This document shows, one piece after another, positions 1 to 7,959 of a DNA stretch of 8,594 bases (position 1 is the stretch's first letter; the number at the start of each line of letters is the position of its first letter). The DNA is from Flavobacteriales bacterium. Lineage in GTDB: Bacteria > Bacteroidota > Bacteroidia > Flavobacteriales_D > SKUL01. Both the position numbers and the translations under genes were made by a program. Where the stretch lies: assembly GCA_007129985.1 (NCBI GenBank), contig SKUL01000287.1:1-8594 (forward strand), given 5' to 3'. The notes beneath the pieces were generated by a model. That model was not told the origin of the DNA. It did not search any database and saw nothing but the letters and a program-made list of their open reading frames with translations.

Positions 1-105
1 AGGTGGATTGCGGGTGAGGGAGTAGCATTGAGCAAGAGCCTGTCGGAACTCGAAGTCCTTGTCAGCTTTCTGGCCGCGAACCAGCCACCACTTGGAGCTT
101 ATCAT
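1..105 (-). CDS. Possible overlapping downstream ORF, N-terminal part only (weak)
   Basis: A minus-strand frame opens with ATG at 105, directly after an in-frame TGA, and stays open to the window edge (35 codons, beginning MISSKWWLVRGQ). It would overlap the last 44 bases of pbpC, which is long for an operon overlap. The part beyond the pbpC stop reads DKDFEFRQALAQCYSLTRNP, a composition that could be protein. A second start, ATG at 28 in another frame, gives only nine codons before the edge (M-L-L-P-H-P-Q-S-T). I recognise no family in either frame. A co-directional gene following pbpC is plausible, but 61 bases past the pbpC stop are too few to decide, and this may be chance. No terminator-like hairpin is visible between the pbpC stop and the edge. 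Confidence 0.2.
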   Translation of the reverse strand, partial: MISSKWWLVRGQKADKDFEFRQALAQCYSLTRNPP

Positions 106-2395
106 TCACCACTGCGCCTTTGTCGTCCACCAGCGTTAAATCGTAGTTTCCGGGTTCAGGACGTATTTCAAGGTGGTGCAGCCCCGATGTTAAACCGAGG
201 TATTGGTCATTCAGGTGCCAGTATATCACTGCATCTGTACTGCGATGCGCTGCTTTCAGAACGATGGATTCGAGGTTGCCATCCACTTCTCTAGGCACAA
301 TTATACGGGCGGCTGTAGTGGGATAAATGAGTTGCATGACAATTCCCGGAGAGCCTTCATCGCATCCCGGCATCCAAGGCGGCAACCCTTGGTAGTCAGG
401 ATGATTTCGGCGGTAATACCATTCCTGCAATGGCGGTAAAACGAAGCGAAGCTCATCACGGGCAGCTGAAGATTCGTAGCAGAGTTTGTGCACGCGGTAT
501 CTGCCGGATGCGTCCAGTTGTACCGGAAGGCAAAACTTACATGCCGCCGTTTCCAGCGAAGGCAATGGAAGGTCTTTCTTTTCAACTTTCGCGCAATGCC
601 TGCCTGCCCGCATCCCACTTTGGGCGCATACATCACCTTCCTGCAAAAACTGCCGTGGTTTGGGTAGGGGAGCCTTGTGGGGCAATTTGTTGAATACCTC
701 GAAAAGCAAAGGTGCAGCTGCTTGCAAACCGGTTAGTCCCGGCCGACCTTCGCCGGAGGCATTGCCAACCCAAATACCAACTACAAAGCCCCCGTCGTAG
801 CCCACGGCCCATGCATCCCTTAAACCAAGACTGGTTCCTGTTTTCCACGAAATTTTCCGGCTGCTCGAAAAAGTGAGCCAGTTGGCATCAGACACCGGCC
901 GTTTTACCGTACTCAGTGCTTCAGATACGCTCCACGCCACACCTGCTTGCAGATTCCATTGGGGCCTCGAGGTCTGAATGTCGTCGTCAAGTAGGTGAAT
1001 TCCTTCATCCGTGTTGATGTTCTCATCGCGGGTGAGTGCCAATGGAATTTCACGGTAGGCATTCACGAGGTCCCACAATTTGGTTTCGGCTCCGCCCAGA
1101 ATGAGACTCAATCCATAGTGCCCCGGACCTTGTGTTACAGTGCTGAAGCCCAGTTTTCGCAAGTCGTTGTGAAACGCAGGCACACTGTATTCTCGCAGCA
1201 TTCTGACTGCCGGTATGTTGAGCGATGCAGCCAGCGCGGCGTCGGCTTTTACGGCGCCTGAGTATTGTTCATCAAAGTTTCGGGGAGCGAAACCACCTAT
1301 CTGTGTGGGTATATCGGGCACAATCTGCCAAGGTGTTAATTGCCGGTTTTGAACCATTTGAGCGTACAAAAAAGGCTTGAGAATGGAGCCGGAGCTTCGT
1401 GGGGCAGTAATCATGTTATTCTGCTCTCCATGCTCATTTCCGCGTTCAGTGGTATTTCCGCAGTAAACCAAAACTTCGCCGCTTGCTATGTCGGCCACCA
1501 GCACCGCTCCGTTGTGGATATGGTTGCGCGAGAGGGTTGTGATGTATCGGTTGAGCACTCTTTGCACCTCCTCTTGGAGGTTTGCGTTAATAGTTGTGGC
1601 CAGCGAGCGCCCACCGAGATTTTGTTGAATGAGATGGTCAGTGAAGTGAGGGGCGAGGTCTGGAAGAGCCATGGTTGGACCCGGAATTTCTTCGAGTAAT
1701 GAAAGCTTATAGGTTTCTTTGTCGATATGCCCCGTTTCGTGCAGGCGCTTAAGCAGAGCGTTCCGCTTTTGTCTGAGCCCATCGGGATTTCTGCCCGGAT
1801 AGATAAGCCCAGGAGCGTTGGGCAGCACGGCAAGTACAGCGCTTTCGGACCATGTAAGTGCATGAGCGGGCTTGTGATAATACCTCCAGGATGCCGCTTC
1901 GAGTCCTACCACGTTTCCGCCAAAAGGAGCGTGCGAAGCATACATGCGCATCAAGTCATCTTTGCTGTAACGCCACTCTGCGCGCAATGCCCATGCTGTT
2001 TCAATCAGTTTTTGCCACGGGCTGCGCGATGCTTTCTTGCGACTCATGCGCATGAGTTGCATGCTTAGGGTGCTGGCTCCGCTTTTTTTGCCACCGGCAG
2101 CAAGATTTTGGCGTATGGCCCGCGCCACCGCACGAATGTCAACCCCAAAATGGGAGTAAAATCTGCGGTCTTCATAGGTGATGAGTGCCTTTGCGAACCT
2201 CTCAGGAACGCTGTCTGAAGGCGCGAAACGCCACTGCTGATCAGAAGCGATTCTGGCGTTGAGAAGCTGCCCGCTCCGGCCGTTTACAACCGTGCAATAG
2301 GGGTCGCTGAACAAGGGGCTTGGTAAGCAAAACCACCATGTTAAAAACAGGATAATAAACCCCGTAAGACTTACGATGTAAACCTTTCGTTTAAT
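62..2395 (-). CDS. pbpC: Penicillin-binding protein 1C (bifunctional peptidoglycan glycosyltransferase/transpeptidase)
   Basis: PBP1C polymerises lipid II into glycan strands and cross-links their peptides on the outer face of the inner membrane. Numbering is from ATT at 2395 (777 residues); subtract 27 for the TTG at 2314 (750 residues). Seen in order: Lys-Arg-Lys then a hydrophobic anchor (about 5-24); the family-typical FCLPSPLFSDPY (22-33); the GT51 domain with YEDRRFYSHFGVD (catalytic Glu75), GASTLSMQLMR and GGNVVGLEA (Glu166); the transpeptidase domain with SILK (Ser337, Lys340), SLN (391-393) and KTGT (518-521); a Cys-containing linker; and a C-terminal BiPBP_C-like domain (about 680-770). 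All catalytic motifs are intact and the length is normal for PbpC. It directly follows the A2M gene with a one-base overlap, the classic bacterial pairing, so it is probably co-transcribed and serves envelope repair. The start is uncertain: ATG, GTG and TTG are absent from the anchor-coding part, and TTG at 2314 would leave the protein without an anchor. Confidence 0.93.
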   Translation of the reverse strand: MKRKVYIVSLTGFIILFLTWWFCLPSPLFSDPYCTVVNGRSGQLLNARIASDQQWRFAPSDSVPERFAKALITYEDRRFYSHFGVDIRAVARAIRQNLAAGGKKSGASTLSMQLMRMSRKKASRSPWQKLIETAWALRAEWRYSKDDLMRMYASHAPFGGNVVGLEAASWRYYHKPAHALTWSESAVLAVLPNAPGLIYPGRNPDGLRQKRNALLKRLHETGHIDKETYKLSLLEEIPGPTMALPDLAPHFTDHLIQQNLGGRSLATTINANLQEEVQRVLNRYITTLSRNHIHNGAVLVADIASGEVLVYCGNTTERGNEHGEQNNMITAPRSSGSILKPFLYAQMVQNRQLTPWQIVPDIPTQIGGFAPRNFDEQYSGAVKADAALAASLNIPAVRMLREYSVPAFHNDLRKLGFSTVTQGPGHYGLSLILGGAETKLWDLVNAYREIPLALTRDENINTDEGIHLLDDDIQTSRPQWNLQAGVAWSVSEALSTVKRPVSDANWLTFSSSRKISWKTGTSLGLRDAWAVGYDGGFVVGIWVGNASGEGRPGLTGLQAAAPLLFEVFNKLPHKAPLPKPRQFLQEGDVCAQSGMRAGRHCAKVEKKDLPLPSLETAACKFCLPVQLDASGRYRVHKLCYESSAARDELRFVLPPLQEWYYRRNHPDYQGLPPWMPGCDEGSPGIVMQLIYPTTAARIIVPREVDGNLESIVLKAAHRSTDAVIYWHLNDQYLGLTSGLHHLEIRPEPGNYDLTLVDDKGAVVNDKLQVVAGSRPES
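2391..2395 (-). other. ATTAA stop/start overlap between the A2M gene and pbpC
   Basis: The A2M gene ends ...CTA AAA AGC GAT TAA (stop 2393-2391). The pbpC frame is shifted by one base: an in-frame TAA lies at 2404-2402, followed by AAA GCG ATT AAA CGA AAG GTT TAC. Only two codons separate that stop from ATT at 2395, and the residues after it (Lys-Arg-Lys, then hydrophobic) look like the true PbpC N-terminus. The upstream bases are A-rich with no Shine-Dalgarno match, as is common in Bacteroidota. ATT is a rare but real bacterial start codon (infC is the known case), and termination-reinitiation at the overlap could supply ribosomes. A base error here is the main alternative. Confidence 0.5.
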
Positions 2396-5300
2396 CGCTT
2401 TTTAGGATTTGAACCCATTTGCCGGGCTCGGTAGCAATAACAGACTCGTCGTACATAGGCGCACACAATACGGTGGGCAGATAGTAGGAGCCGGCGTAGG
2501 TAGCATTGAGCCGTATTCGGAACTTCACCCGCTTGCCGCGCGGGAGGTCAAAATAGGTGAGCACCCTGTCGTCGCGAATATCCTGATAGGTGGCTTGCAA
2601 TCCATCGTTATCGCCATCTTCCTCGCCCTGTGCTATTCGGGTGTTGAGGATTTCCCAACCTGAGGGGAAGATCTGCGTGAGGGCCACTTCTTTCAGATCT
2701 CCTTTGCTGCCCGGATTGTGGATATCAACCTCCACGGAAAAGTCTGTTCCGGCGGCTAAACTCATGGGGTCAAGGATGTTGCCCTCCAGGTCGCGGTACT
2801 TCACGTTCATCACAAGGTCTTTTTGCAGACGCTCCACACTGGCTTCAAGCGGAACACCCGATAGCAGTGATCTCGCGAAGAGCGGGCTGCTGCCGTCGTT
2901 GCGAACCCTAAAAGAGCCCTTATTGGCAACAGGTTGTAGTTTTTCCTGAATAACGCTTCGTCCGGTGGAAATACTGTTACCGTTGAAGGTGGCTCGCAAA
3001 CCTCCGTCGGGGGTGTTTTTCCCGAGGAATTCAGACACCGCCATAAGGGTAAAGGCAGTGGTTTGTGTGCTCATCCATTTGCCGGAACCCAGTTTGGTCG
3101 CCAGCTCTTTGACAATGTTTGCGGCTTCGGCTTTTTTGTCGAGTTTGAGCAGGGTAAGCAGCACAAAGGACTTATCGCGCAGCGCAGAACCGAAGGTGTA
3201 GCTCATTTCGGTGTATTCCGGAATGTCGGGGTGGATGGACGCAAGCATTTTCTGAGCCACTTCCGGCTGACCGGATTCAGCATAGGCAAGGGCTAGCATC
3301 CATCGCGCTGATAAATCCAATCGTTCCATGGAGCGCATCAGGTTCATGGCGCTCATATTGGGTGAACCCGCCAAAGCAAGGGTGTAAAGCCTATACGCCT
3401 GTATGCGCTGAGCGTAGGAAGTGCTGCCGGATGAAACTGCTCCCCAGTGCCGTGCTCTGTTCTCCTGAAAACGAAGCCACCCTGATTTCAAGCCTCCCGG
3501 AAGCGGATGTCCTTTTTCGGCTGCTACAAGCATGAAATGACCGGCGTAATTGGTGGCCCATTCGTTTACCTCGTGTTGTCCGGGCCAGTAAGCAAAACCA
3601 CCTGAACTGTGTTGAAAAGAGCGGAGCGCCTTCAAACCTTCCTGCACATTCATATCTATGCGCGTCTTGGCTTCGGCATCCAGTTCAACCAAATGACTCA
3701 GAAACAATTGTGGAAAGGCACCTGAGGTAACTTGCTCAAGGCATCCGTGCGGATAATCAATGAGGTAAGCAAGGCGCTTCTCGAGGTTAATAGCGGGGAA
3801 TGAACTCAATTCTACGGTTGCGTTGTTGGTTCCCTGAACGCCAAAATAGCGGTAGTTGGCATTCCATTCCGCGCCCGGCTGCAGCACCGTGTCGCGCACA
3901 ATGGTCATGTGTGGATTGGGACTTCGAACATCCAGTTCTATTTCATGTACAGAGCTTTCATTGCCGCTGGTGGCCTTGATTTTAACCTTCGCGATACCGG
4001 TTTTTTCAGCAACCTTGAGTTCAAAAAACGCAAGTTTGTCGCCGGTTTCGTTAAAGCTGATTGATTGCTCTGAGCCTCCCGAGGATTGAAGCATGTCATT
4101 CAGCTCCAATTGTACCTTCACGTTTTTCACATGGGGTTCCATGGCAAACACATTCACCGGCAAGCGCACAGTCTCACCCGGACCCAACACGCGCGGAAGG
4201 GTCCCAAGCACCATCAGCGGTGTTCGCACAGGTACCGCTTTTTCGGCATTGCCATAAGCAGGTTCCTCGCCGGCCACCACCATTACGCGCACTGAACCAA
4301 GGTAGTTGGGTATGTCAATTTCATGCGTCACTTTTTTTCCTTTCGCGAGATGAAAAGGACCGAGATGGCGCACCATGGGTTTAAACCGCATGGCTTTTTG
4401 CTGAGACGGATCCATGCCTTCTTCATCGCCGCCCATGGTGAGGAGATTGCTTCTCTTGTTACCCATGGCTCCAATTATCTGATCGTACATGTCCCACGTG
4501 CGCACACCCAGCGCTTCACGGGCATAGAATGCGTTTCTCGGGTCGGGCGTGCGGAAACGGGTGAGGTCGAGCAGGCCTTCGTCAACCACCGAAAGGGTAT
4601 AGGTCATGGCTTTGCCGTCTTTCTCACTGACTGTTATCTTCTCCTTGCTTTCAGGACGATACACTTCAGTTGTTTGTATGATGGGATTCAATCGGGTATC
4701 CGGATTTTCTATTTTCACCGGAATGATGCCGTACAAGCGCATGGGGCGGTCGTTTTCGGTTTGTCCGTGCGGCTGAATAAGCGTGATGTGCACGTACACG
4801 TTGGGGGCCATCTCTGCTGTTGCAGGAATTTCCAGACGCTGTTCACCCATATTGGTGGCAACCCATTGATTACTCAGAACACGCGATCCATTTTCTACAG
4901 AAACCAGGGCCTGACCGCCTTCAGGGGCAGGGAAGGTGAGGCGCATGGTTTCGCCCGGCTCATATTCTTCTTTGTCGCTGCTGATAGCAAGTATGGTAGA
5001 AGCATCACTGTCTGTGCGGTTAGCGCGCATCCAGTACGGCCAGTCCATAAAAAATGTACTTGCTGCCTGATGACCGCTTTCCGGTTCTTTCACCACAATG
5101 GCGTAGCGTCCCCAGTCTTCGGGCTTCACGTTGATATTGTAGCTGCCCTTGCCATTGTTCAATGGGACCTTGGTTTCGTGAATCGTTTCATAGCTGCTGC
5201 TGTTCAGAAAATTGAATGTAGAGCTCCCGTAGCTGTCATACCACCAGCGGCGATTGAGTTTGTACACTGTAACTTCCAGCTCTTTGCTCTGCGAGGCTTT

Positions 5301-7928
5301 ACCGTCGGTTTGTACACTTGCCAGTTCAATGGTGTGATTCCGGTCGGTTTCGAGGGCATTTCCCCACAGGGTGCCTTCCGGTATGCGAATACCTGCAAAA
5401 GCGCTGAATGGTGCGTAGTGAACTGAATGAAAGTCTTCGCTGAAATTGCCGCCGGGCTCAAAAACCTTCGTACGGAAGGAGAGCCTGAGCATACCCGGGG
5501 CCTTGTCAAACCAGTCATCTACGTCAGTTTGAATGGTAGCTTCGCCATCACTTTTGAGTTGACCTTTGAAAATGGATATGGGCTCAGAGGGGCTTCTGTC
5601 CATAAGTGTGTGATCAAACACAAAACCGGGCCATTTATCAAATTTGGTGCGGGTAGGCGCGATGGTAAGTTCAACATCTGCTTTGAGGTTGCCGGCTTTT
5701 GCACCGTGAAGCCATCGCGCGGTAAGTTTGGTTTGCACACCGGTAGATTGGGTGAGCAAGGTATGGTCAAAGTTGAAATCAATTTTAAGGCGGTTGGGTT
5801 TTACGGTTTCAATTTTCAGGGTTTTGTAAAACTTTCTGTTGCCGATAGAAAAGCGAGCTTCGTAATTTCCGGTGATGTCGTTTTCATCCGTGCTTGTGCG
5901 AAAATCGTAAAAACCGTTTACGCTGTTTACCTGAACCCGCTCCTGAACCAATTGACCAAGAGGGTTATAAATCTCCATCCGAACCGGGTGTGAGGGCGGA
6001 ATGAGCTTGAGCTTGTCTTCCATTACAAAGGTCAGGTAGAGCGAATCTCCCGGACGCCAAACACCGCGCTCGCCGTAGATGTAGCCTTTTACGCCTTGTT
6101 GCACCGCTGTTCCGCCTACATCGAACCTCGATAACGAAAGACTGCCATAATCGTCCACTCGTAGGTAGGCGGCGCGCTCGTTTCGCCGGGCCATCACCAA
6201 AAATGGTTTGCCCTGAAGCTCAATCGTAGCCAATCCATCTCTACCAGTCTTTCCGGTGCCGATGATTTGCTGCTGAAGGTCATACACGGTAATGTTGCTG
6301 CCGGCGACGGGTTTGGCGTTGTTCAGGTCATTTACGGCCACCAGCATTTGCTTGTCACCTCCCAATTTTGCAGTAAGACCCATATCTGCGCCCATTACCG
6401 TTGTTGTTGCGCGGGTTTGCCACGGACTGTAATAAGCACTATGGCAGGGGTTGTCCATGTTTTCCCAATCATAGCGGTAATTACGCCAGTAGTCATCTAC
6501 AAAGTACTCGCCGTCGGTGTACCATCCGCCTCCCGATAAGGTGAGGGCAGCCTGTTGGTTTGAGTTGGCGTCAGGCTCATCGCACGAATAGGCAGCATAT
6601 TCCTTTTTGAATCGCAGCTCAACGCGGTAAATAGCACCCGGGTCAACTTTAACCACGTCGGATAGGTCGAGGAAATACTTGTTCCAGGTGTGCAGGTCTC
6701 CGGGGTTTTCGGGAACGACAGGAACATGCTTTCGGTAAATGTGCCGGCCTACGTAATTGATGTTGCTGCTTTCACCAAGGCGGTTGTGCTGAAAAAACTG
6801 CAATACATTGTTGCTGAACACCTTGGTGATATAAACGTCAACAGCTTTAAGCGAAACTGCTTCGAAAGGCAAAACCAGCGTTTGGCCCGTTGGCATGACG
6901 GTTTTCTTTGTGTCCAGACGCAAATTGGGTTTTTCTTCAGTGAAAGCCAGATTGCGGGAGTAAGCTTCTGCCATGGTGTAGTTGGCTGCATTGCGCACTG
7001 ACTCAAGTACTGTGAGCATTTTGTTGCCGGTGATGCGCTGCTCAGGATAAAGTGTTACAATATGTCCGTCAATGGTGTAAGTCAGTTTTGAGTTTCCTTC
7101 AATGAAGATGAGCCCCTCAAGCGACTGGTCTGCGATGGGATCAGAGAAATGCAGCTTTACAGATTGTTCGGGGGCTTGTTTTACTGTGGTGCGTAGAATT
7201 CGAAAATCATGAAGTGAGGGTATTTCCAACACTTCGTTTCCATCGGAAAGCATGTGAAGTGCTTTTGCGTTCCATTTCAACTCAACACTGCCAGGTTCGC
7301 CGGAGCGCTCAACATCTTCAATATGAAACTGAAATACCTTTTCGCCGAGAGGTTCCCATGTAATGTTGAGCGCTTTGCTCTTTTGGGTGGCAGAAAAGGC
7401 CCCTGCAAGATCGTCGGACTTCACTTTGTCTGCAAACAGCACGCGTCCACTGTATCGCACGCGTTCAAGTTCGGCAATGTTGGAGGTACTGTATCCTTCC
7501 GGATATACACTGATATTTTGCTGAATCGTTTGAAAGTCGAATTGAAATTGCTGATAGGTAGCGGGCACATCAACCAGTTTTTTCAGGTTGAATGTAGCTT
7601 TGTAATGGGTGCCTCCTTTCAAGGGTTTGTTAGGTGTGAAACGAATGGTGGAGGCGTCATCCCACGAGGCTATACCGTCAATGCCTGGCTTGAATGAGAG
7701 AACCTGGTCGGGAAGGGGAGTTTGGAGATTCAGGGGGCCGCTGTAAGGTTCGGCAAGGCGAATAAGTATGTCATCATGAGCCGAGATGACTCCCGATGTA
7801 TAGCCGCTGATGTACGCACCAAATGAGGGGTCAACTTCGGTATACTGGTCTTCTGCAGAATCACAGCCTGACAAAAGGGTAATTAATAAAAGAAGAAGGC
7901 CGGTAAATGGTCTGGAGGGTTGGAGCAT
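2391..7928 (-). CDS. Alpha-2-macroglobulin family lipoprotein (YfhM-like protease trap)
   Basis: This is a bacterial A2M of 1845 residues, somewhat longer than E. coli YfhM. Such proteins sit in the periplasm and trap attacking proteases: cleavage of the bait region triggers a conformational change and the thioester captures the protease. Seen in the sequence: a signal peptide with lipobox LLSGC (lipidated Cys22, next residue Asp23); N-terminal macroglobulin domains with an aromatic-rich segment between Cys449 and Cys495; an MG2-type motif GVWRPGD (622-628); a bait-region domain from about 975 to 1150 (YEPGET at 989-994, VVDEGLLDLTRFRTPDP at 1114-1130); a flexible bait-like stretch (about 1152-1186); the A2M core domain (about 1182-1265); the thioester motif GCLEQ (Cys1396, Gln1399) opening the thioester domain; and a bMG10-like C-terminal domain (about 1698-1845, with YQDIRDDRV and a PGKWV-type ending). 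The start is the ATG whose next residues form the signal peptide. The paired pbpC follows immediately. Family assignment is firm; the protease target is unknown. Confidence 0.95.
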   Translation of the reverse strand: MLQPSRPFTGLLLLLITLLSGCDSAEDQYTEVDPSFGAYISGYTSGVISAHDDILIRLAEPYSGPLNLQTPLPDQVLSFKPGIDGIASWDDASTIRFTPNKPLKGGTHYKATFNLKKLVDVPATYQQFQFDFQTIQQNISVYPEGYSTSNIAELERVRYSGRVLFADKVKSDDLAGAFSATQKSKALNITWEPLGEKVFQFHIEDVERSGEPGSVELKWNAKALHMLSDGNEVLEIPSLHDFRILRTTVKQAPEQSVKLHFSDPIADQSLEGLIFIEGNSKLTYTIDGHIVTLYPEQRITGNKMLTVLESVRNAANYTMAEAYSRNLAFTEEKPNLRLDTKKTVMPTGQTLVLPFEAVSLKAVDVYITKVFSNNVLQFFQHNRLGESSNINYVGRHIYRKHVPVVPENPGDLHTWNKYFLDLSDVVKVDPGAIYRVELRFKKEYAAYSCDEPDANSNQQAALTLSGGGWYTDGEYFVDDYWRNYRYDWENMDNPCHSAYYSPWQTRATTTVMGADMGLTAKLGGDKQMLVAVNDLNNAKPVAGSNITVYDLQQQIIGTGKTGRDGLATIELQGKPFLVMARRNERAAYLRVDDYGSLSLSRFDVGGTAVQQGVKGYIYGERGVWRPGDSLYLTFVMEDKLKLIPPSHPVRMEIYNPLGQLVQERVQVNSVNGFYDFRTSTDENDITGNYEARFSIGNRKFYKTLKIETVKPNRLKIDFNFDHTLLTQSTGVQTKLTARWLHGAKAGNLKADVELTIAPTRTKFDKWPGFVFDHTLMDRSPSEPISIFKGQLKSDGEATIQTDVDDWFDKAPGMLRLSFRTKVFEPGGNFSEDFHSVHYAPFSAFAGIRIPEGTLWGNALETDRNHTIELASVQTDGKASQSKELEVTVYKLNRRWWYDSYGSSTFNFLNSSSYETIHETKVPLNNGKGSYNINVKPEDWGRYAIVVKEPESGHQAASTFFMDWPYWMRANRTDSDASTILAISSDKEEYEPGETMRLTFPAPEGGQALVSVENGSRVLSNQWVATNMGEQRLEIPATAEMAPNVYVHITLIQPHGQTENDRPMRLYGIIPVKIENPDTRLNPIIQTTEVYRPESKEKITVSEKDGKAMTYTLSVVDEGLLDLTRFRTPDPRNAFYAREALGVRTWDMYDQIIGAMGNKRSNLLTMGGDEEGMDPSQQKAMRFKPMVRHLGPFHLAKGKKVTHEIDIPNYLGSVRVMVVAGEEPAYGNAEKAVPVRTPLMVLGTLPRVLGPGETVRLPVNVFAMEPHVKNVKVQLELNDMLQSSGGSEQSISFNETGDKLAFFELKVAEKTGIAKVKIKATSGNESSVHEIELDVRSPNPHMTIVRDTVLQPGAEWNANYRYFGVQGTNNATVELSSFPAINLEKRLAYLIDYPHGCLEQVTSGAFPQLFLSHLVELDAEAKTRIDMNVQEGLKALRSFQHSSGGFAYWPGQHEVNEWATNYAGHFMLVAAEKGHPLPGGLKSGWLRFQENRARHWGAVSSGSTSYAQRIQAYRLYTLALAGSPNMSAMNLMRSMERLDLSARWMLALAYAESGQPEVAQKMLASIHPDIPEYTEMSYTFGSALRDKSFVLLTLLKLDKKAEAANIVKELATKLGSGKWMSTQTTAFTLMAVSEFLGKNTPDGGLRATFNGNSISTGRSVIQEKLQPVANKGSFRVRNDGSSPLFARSLLSGVPLEASVERLQKDLVMNVKYRDLEGNILDPMSLAAGTDFSVEVDIHNPGSKGDLKEVALTQIFPSGWEILNTRIAQGEEDGDNDGLQATYQDIRDDRVLTYFDLPRGKRVKFRIRLNATYAGSYYLPTVLCAPMYDESVIATEPGKWVQILKSD

Positions 7929-7951
7929 TGGAGGGTAAATTGGAGTGTCAA

Positions 7952-7959
7952 CAAATCTA
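7952..7959 (-). promoter_or_regulatory. Bacteroidota -7 box (TAGATTTG) for the A2M-pbpC operon
   Basis: On the minus strand TAGATTTG matches the Bacteroidota sigma-70 -7 consensus TAnnTTTG exactly. It lies 23 bases before the A2M ATG, which would give a leader of roughly 15-20 nucleotides. No clear TTG or TTTG -33 element is seen at the usual distance upstream, so the call rests on the -7 box and its position. The bases before the ATG (TTACCCTCCA) have no Shine-Dalgarno sequence. The rest of the 204-base intergenic region (7929-8132) holds no gene I can support. Confidence 0.5.

Noticed and set aside
28..439. Plus-strand open frames at the left edge
   Set aside because: They lie opposite the C-terminal domain of pbpC, which is well supported on the minus strand, and their translations look like antisense products.
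2391..2404. Programmed frameshift joining A2M to PbpC through the AAAAA run
   Set aside because: PbpC lies in the +1 frame, where the A run offers no classic -1 slippery site, and the fused frame meets TAA at 2404 unless the shift happens after it. A2M ends in a normal family C-terminus and PbpC has its own membrane anchor, so a fusion makes little sense.
4323..5993. Long plus-strand open frame opposite the A2M gene (367 codons, then 188 more after one stop)
   Set aside because: It is in exact codon register with the A2M gene, so its stops would need TTA, CTA or TCA codons in A2M, which this gene rarely uses. The translation is rich in His, Phe and Cys and resembles no protein family I know. 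It is a codon-bias shadow.
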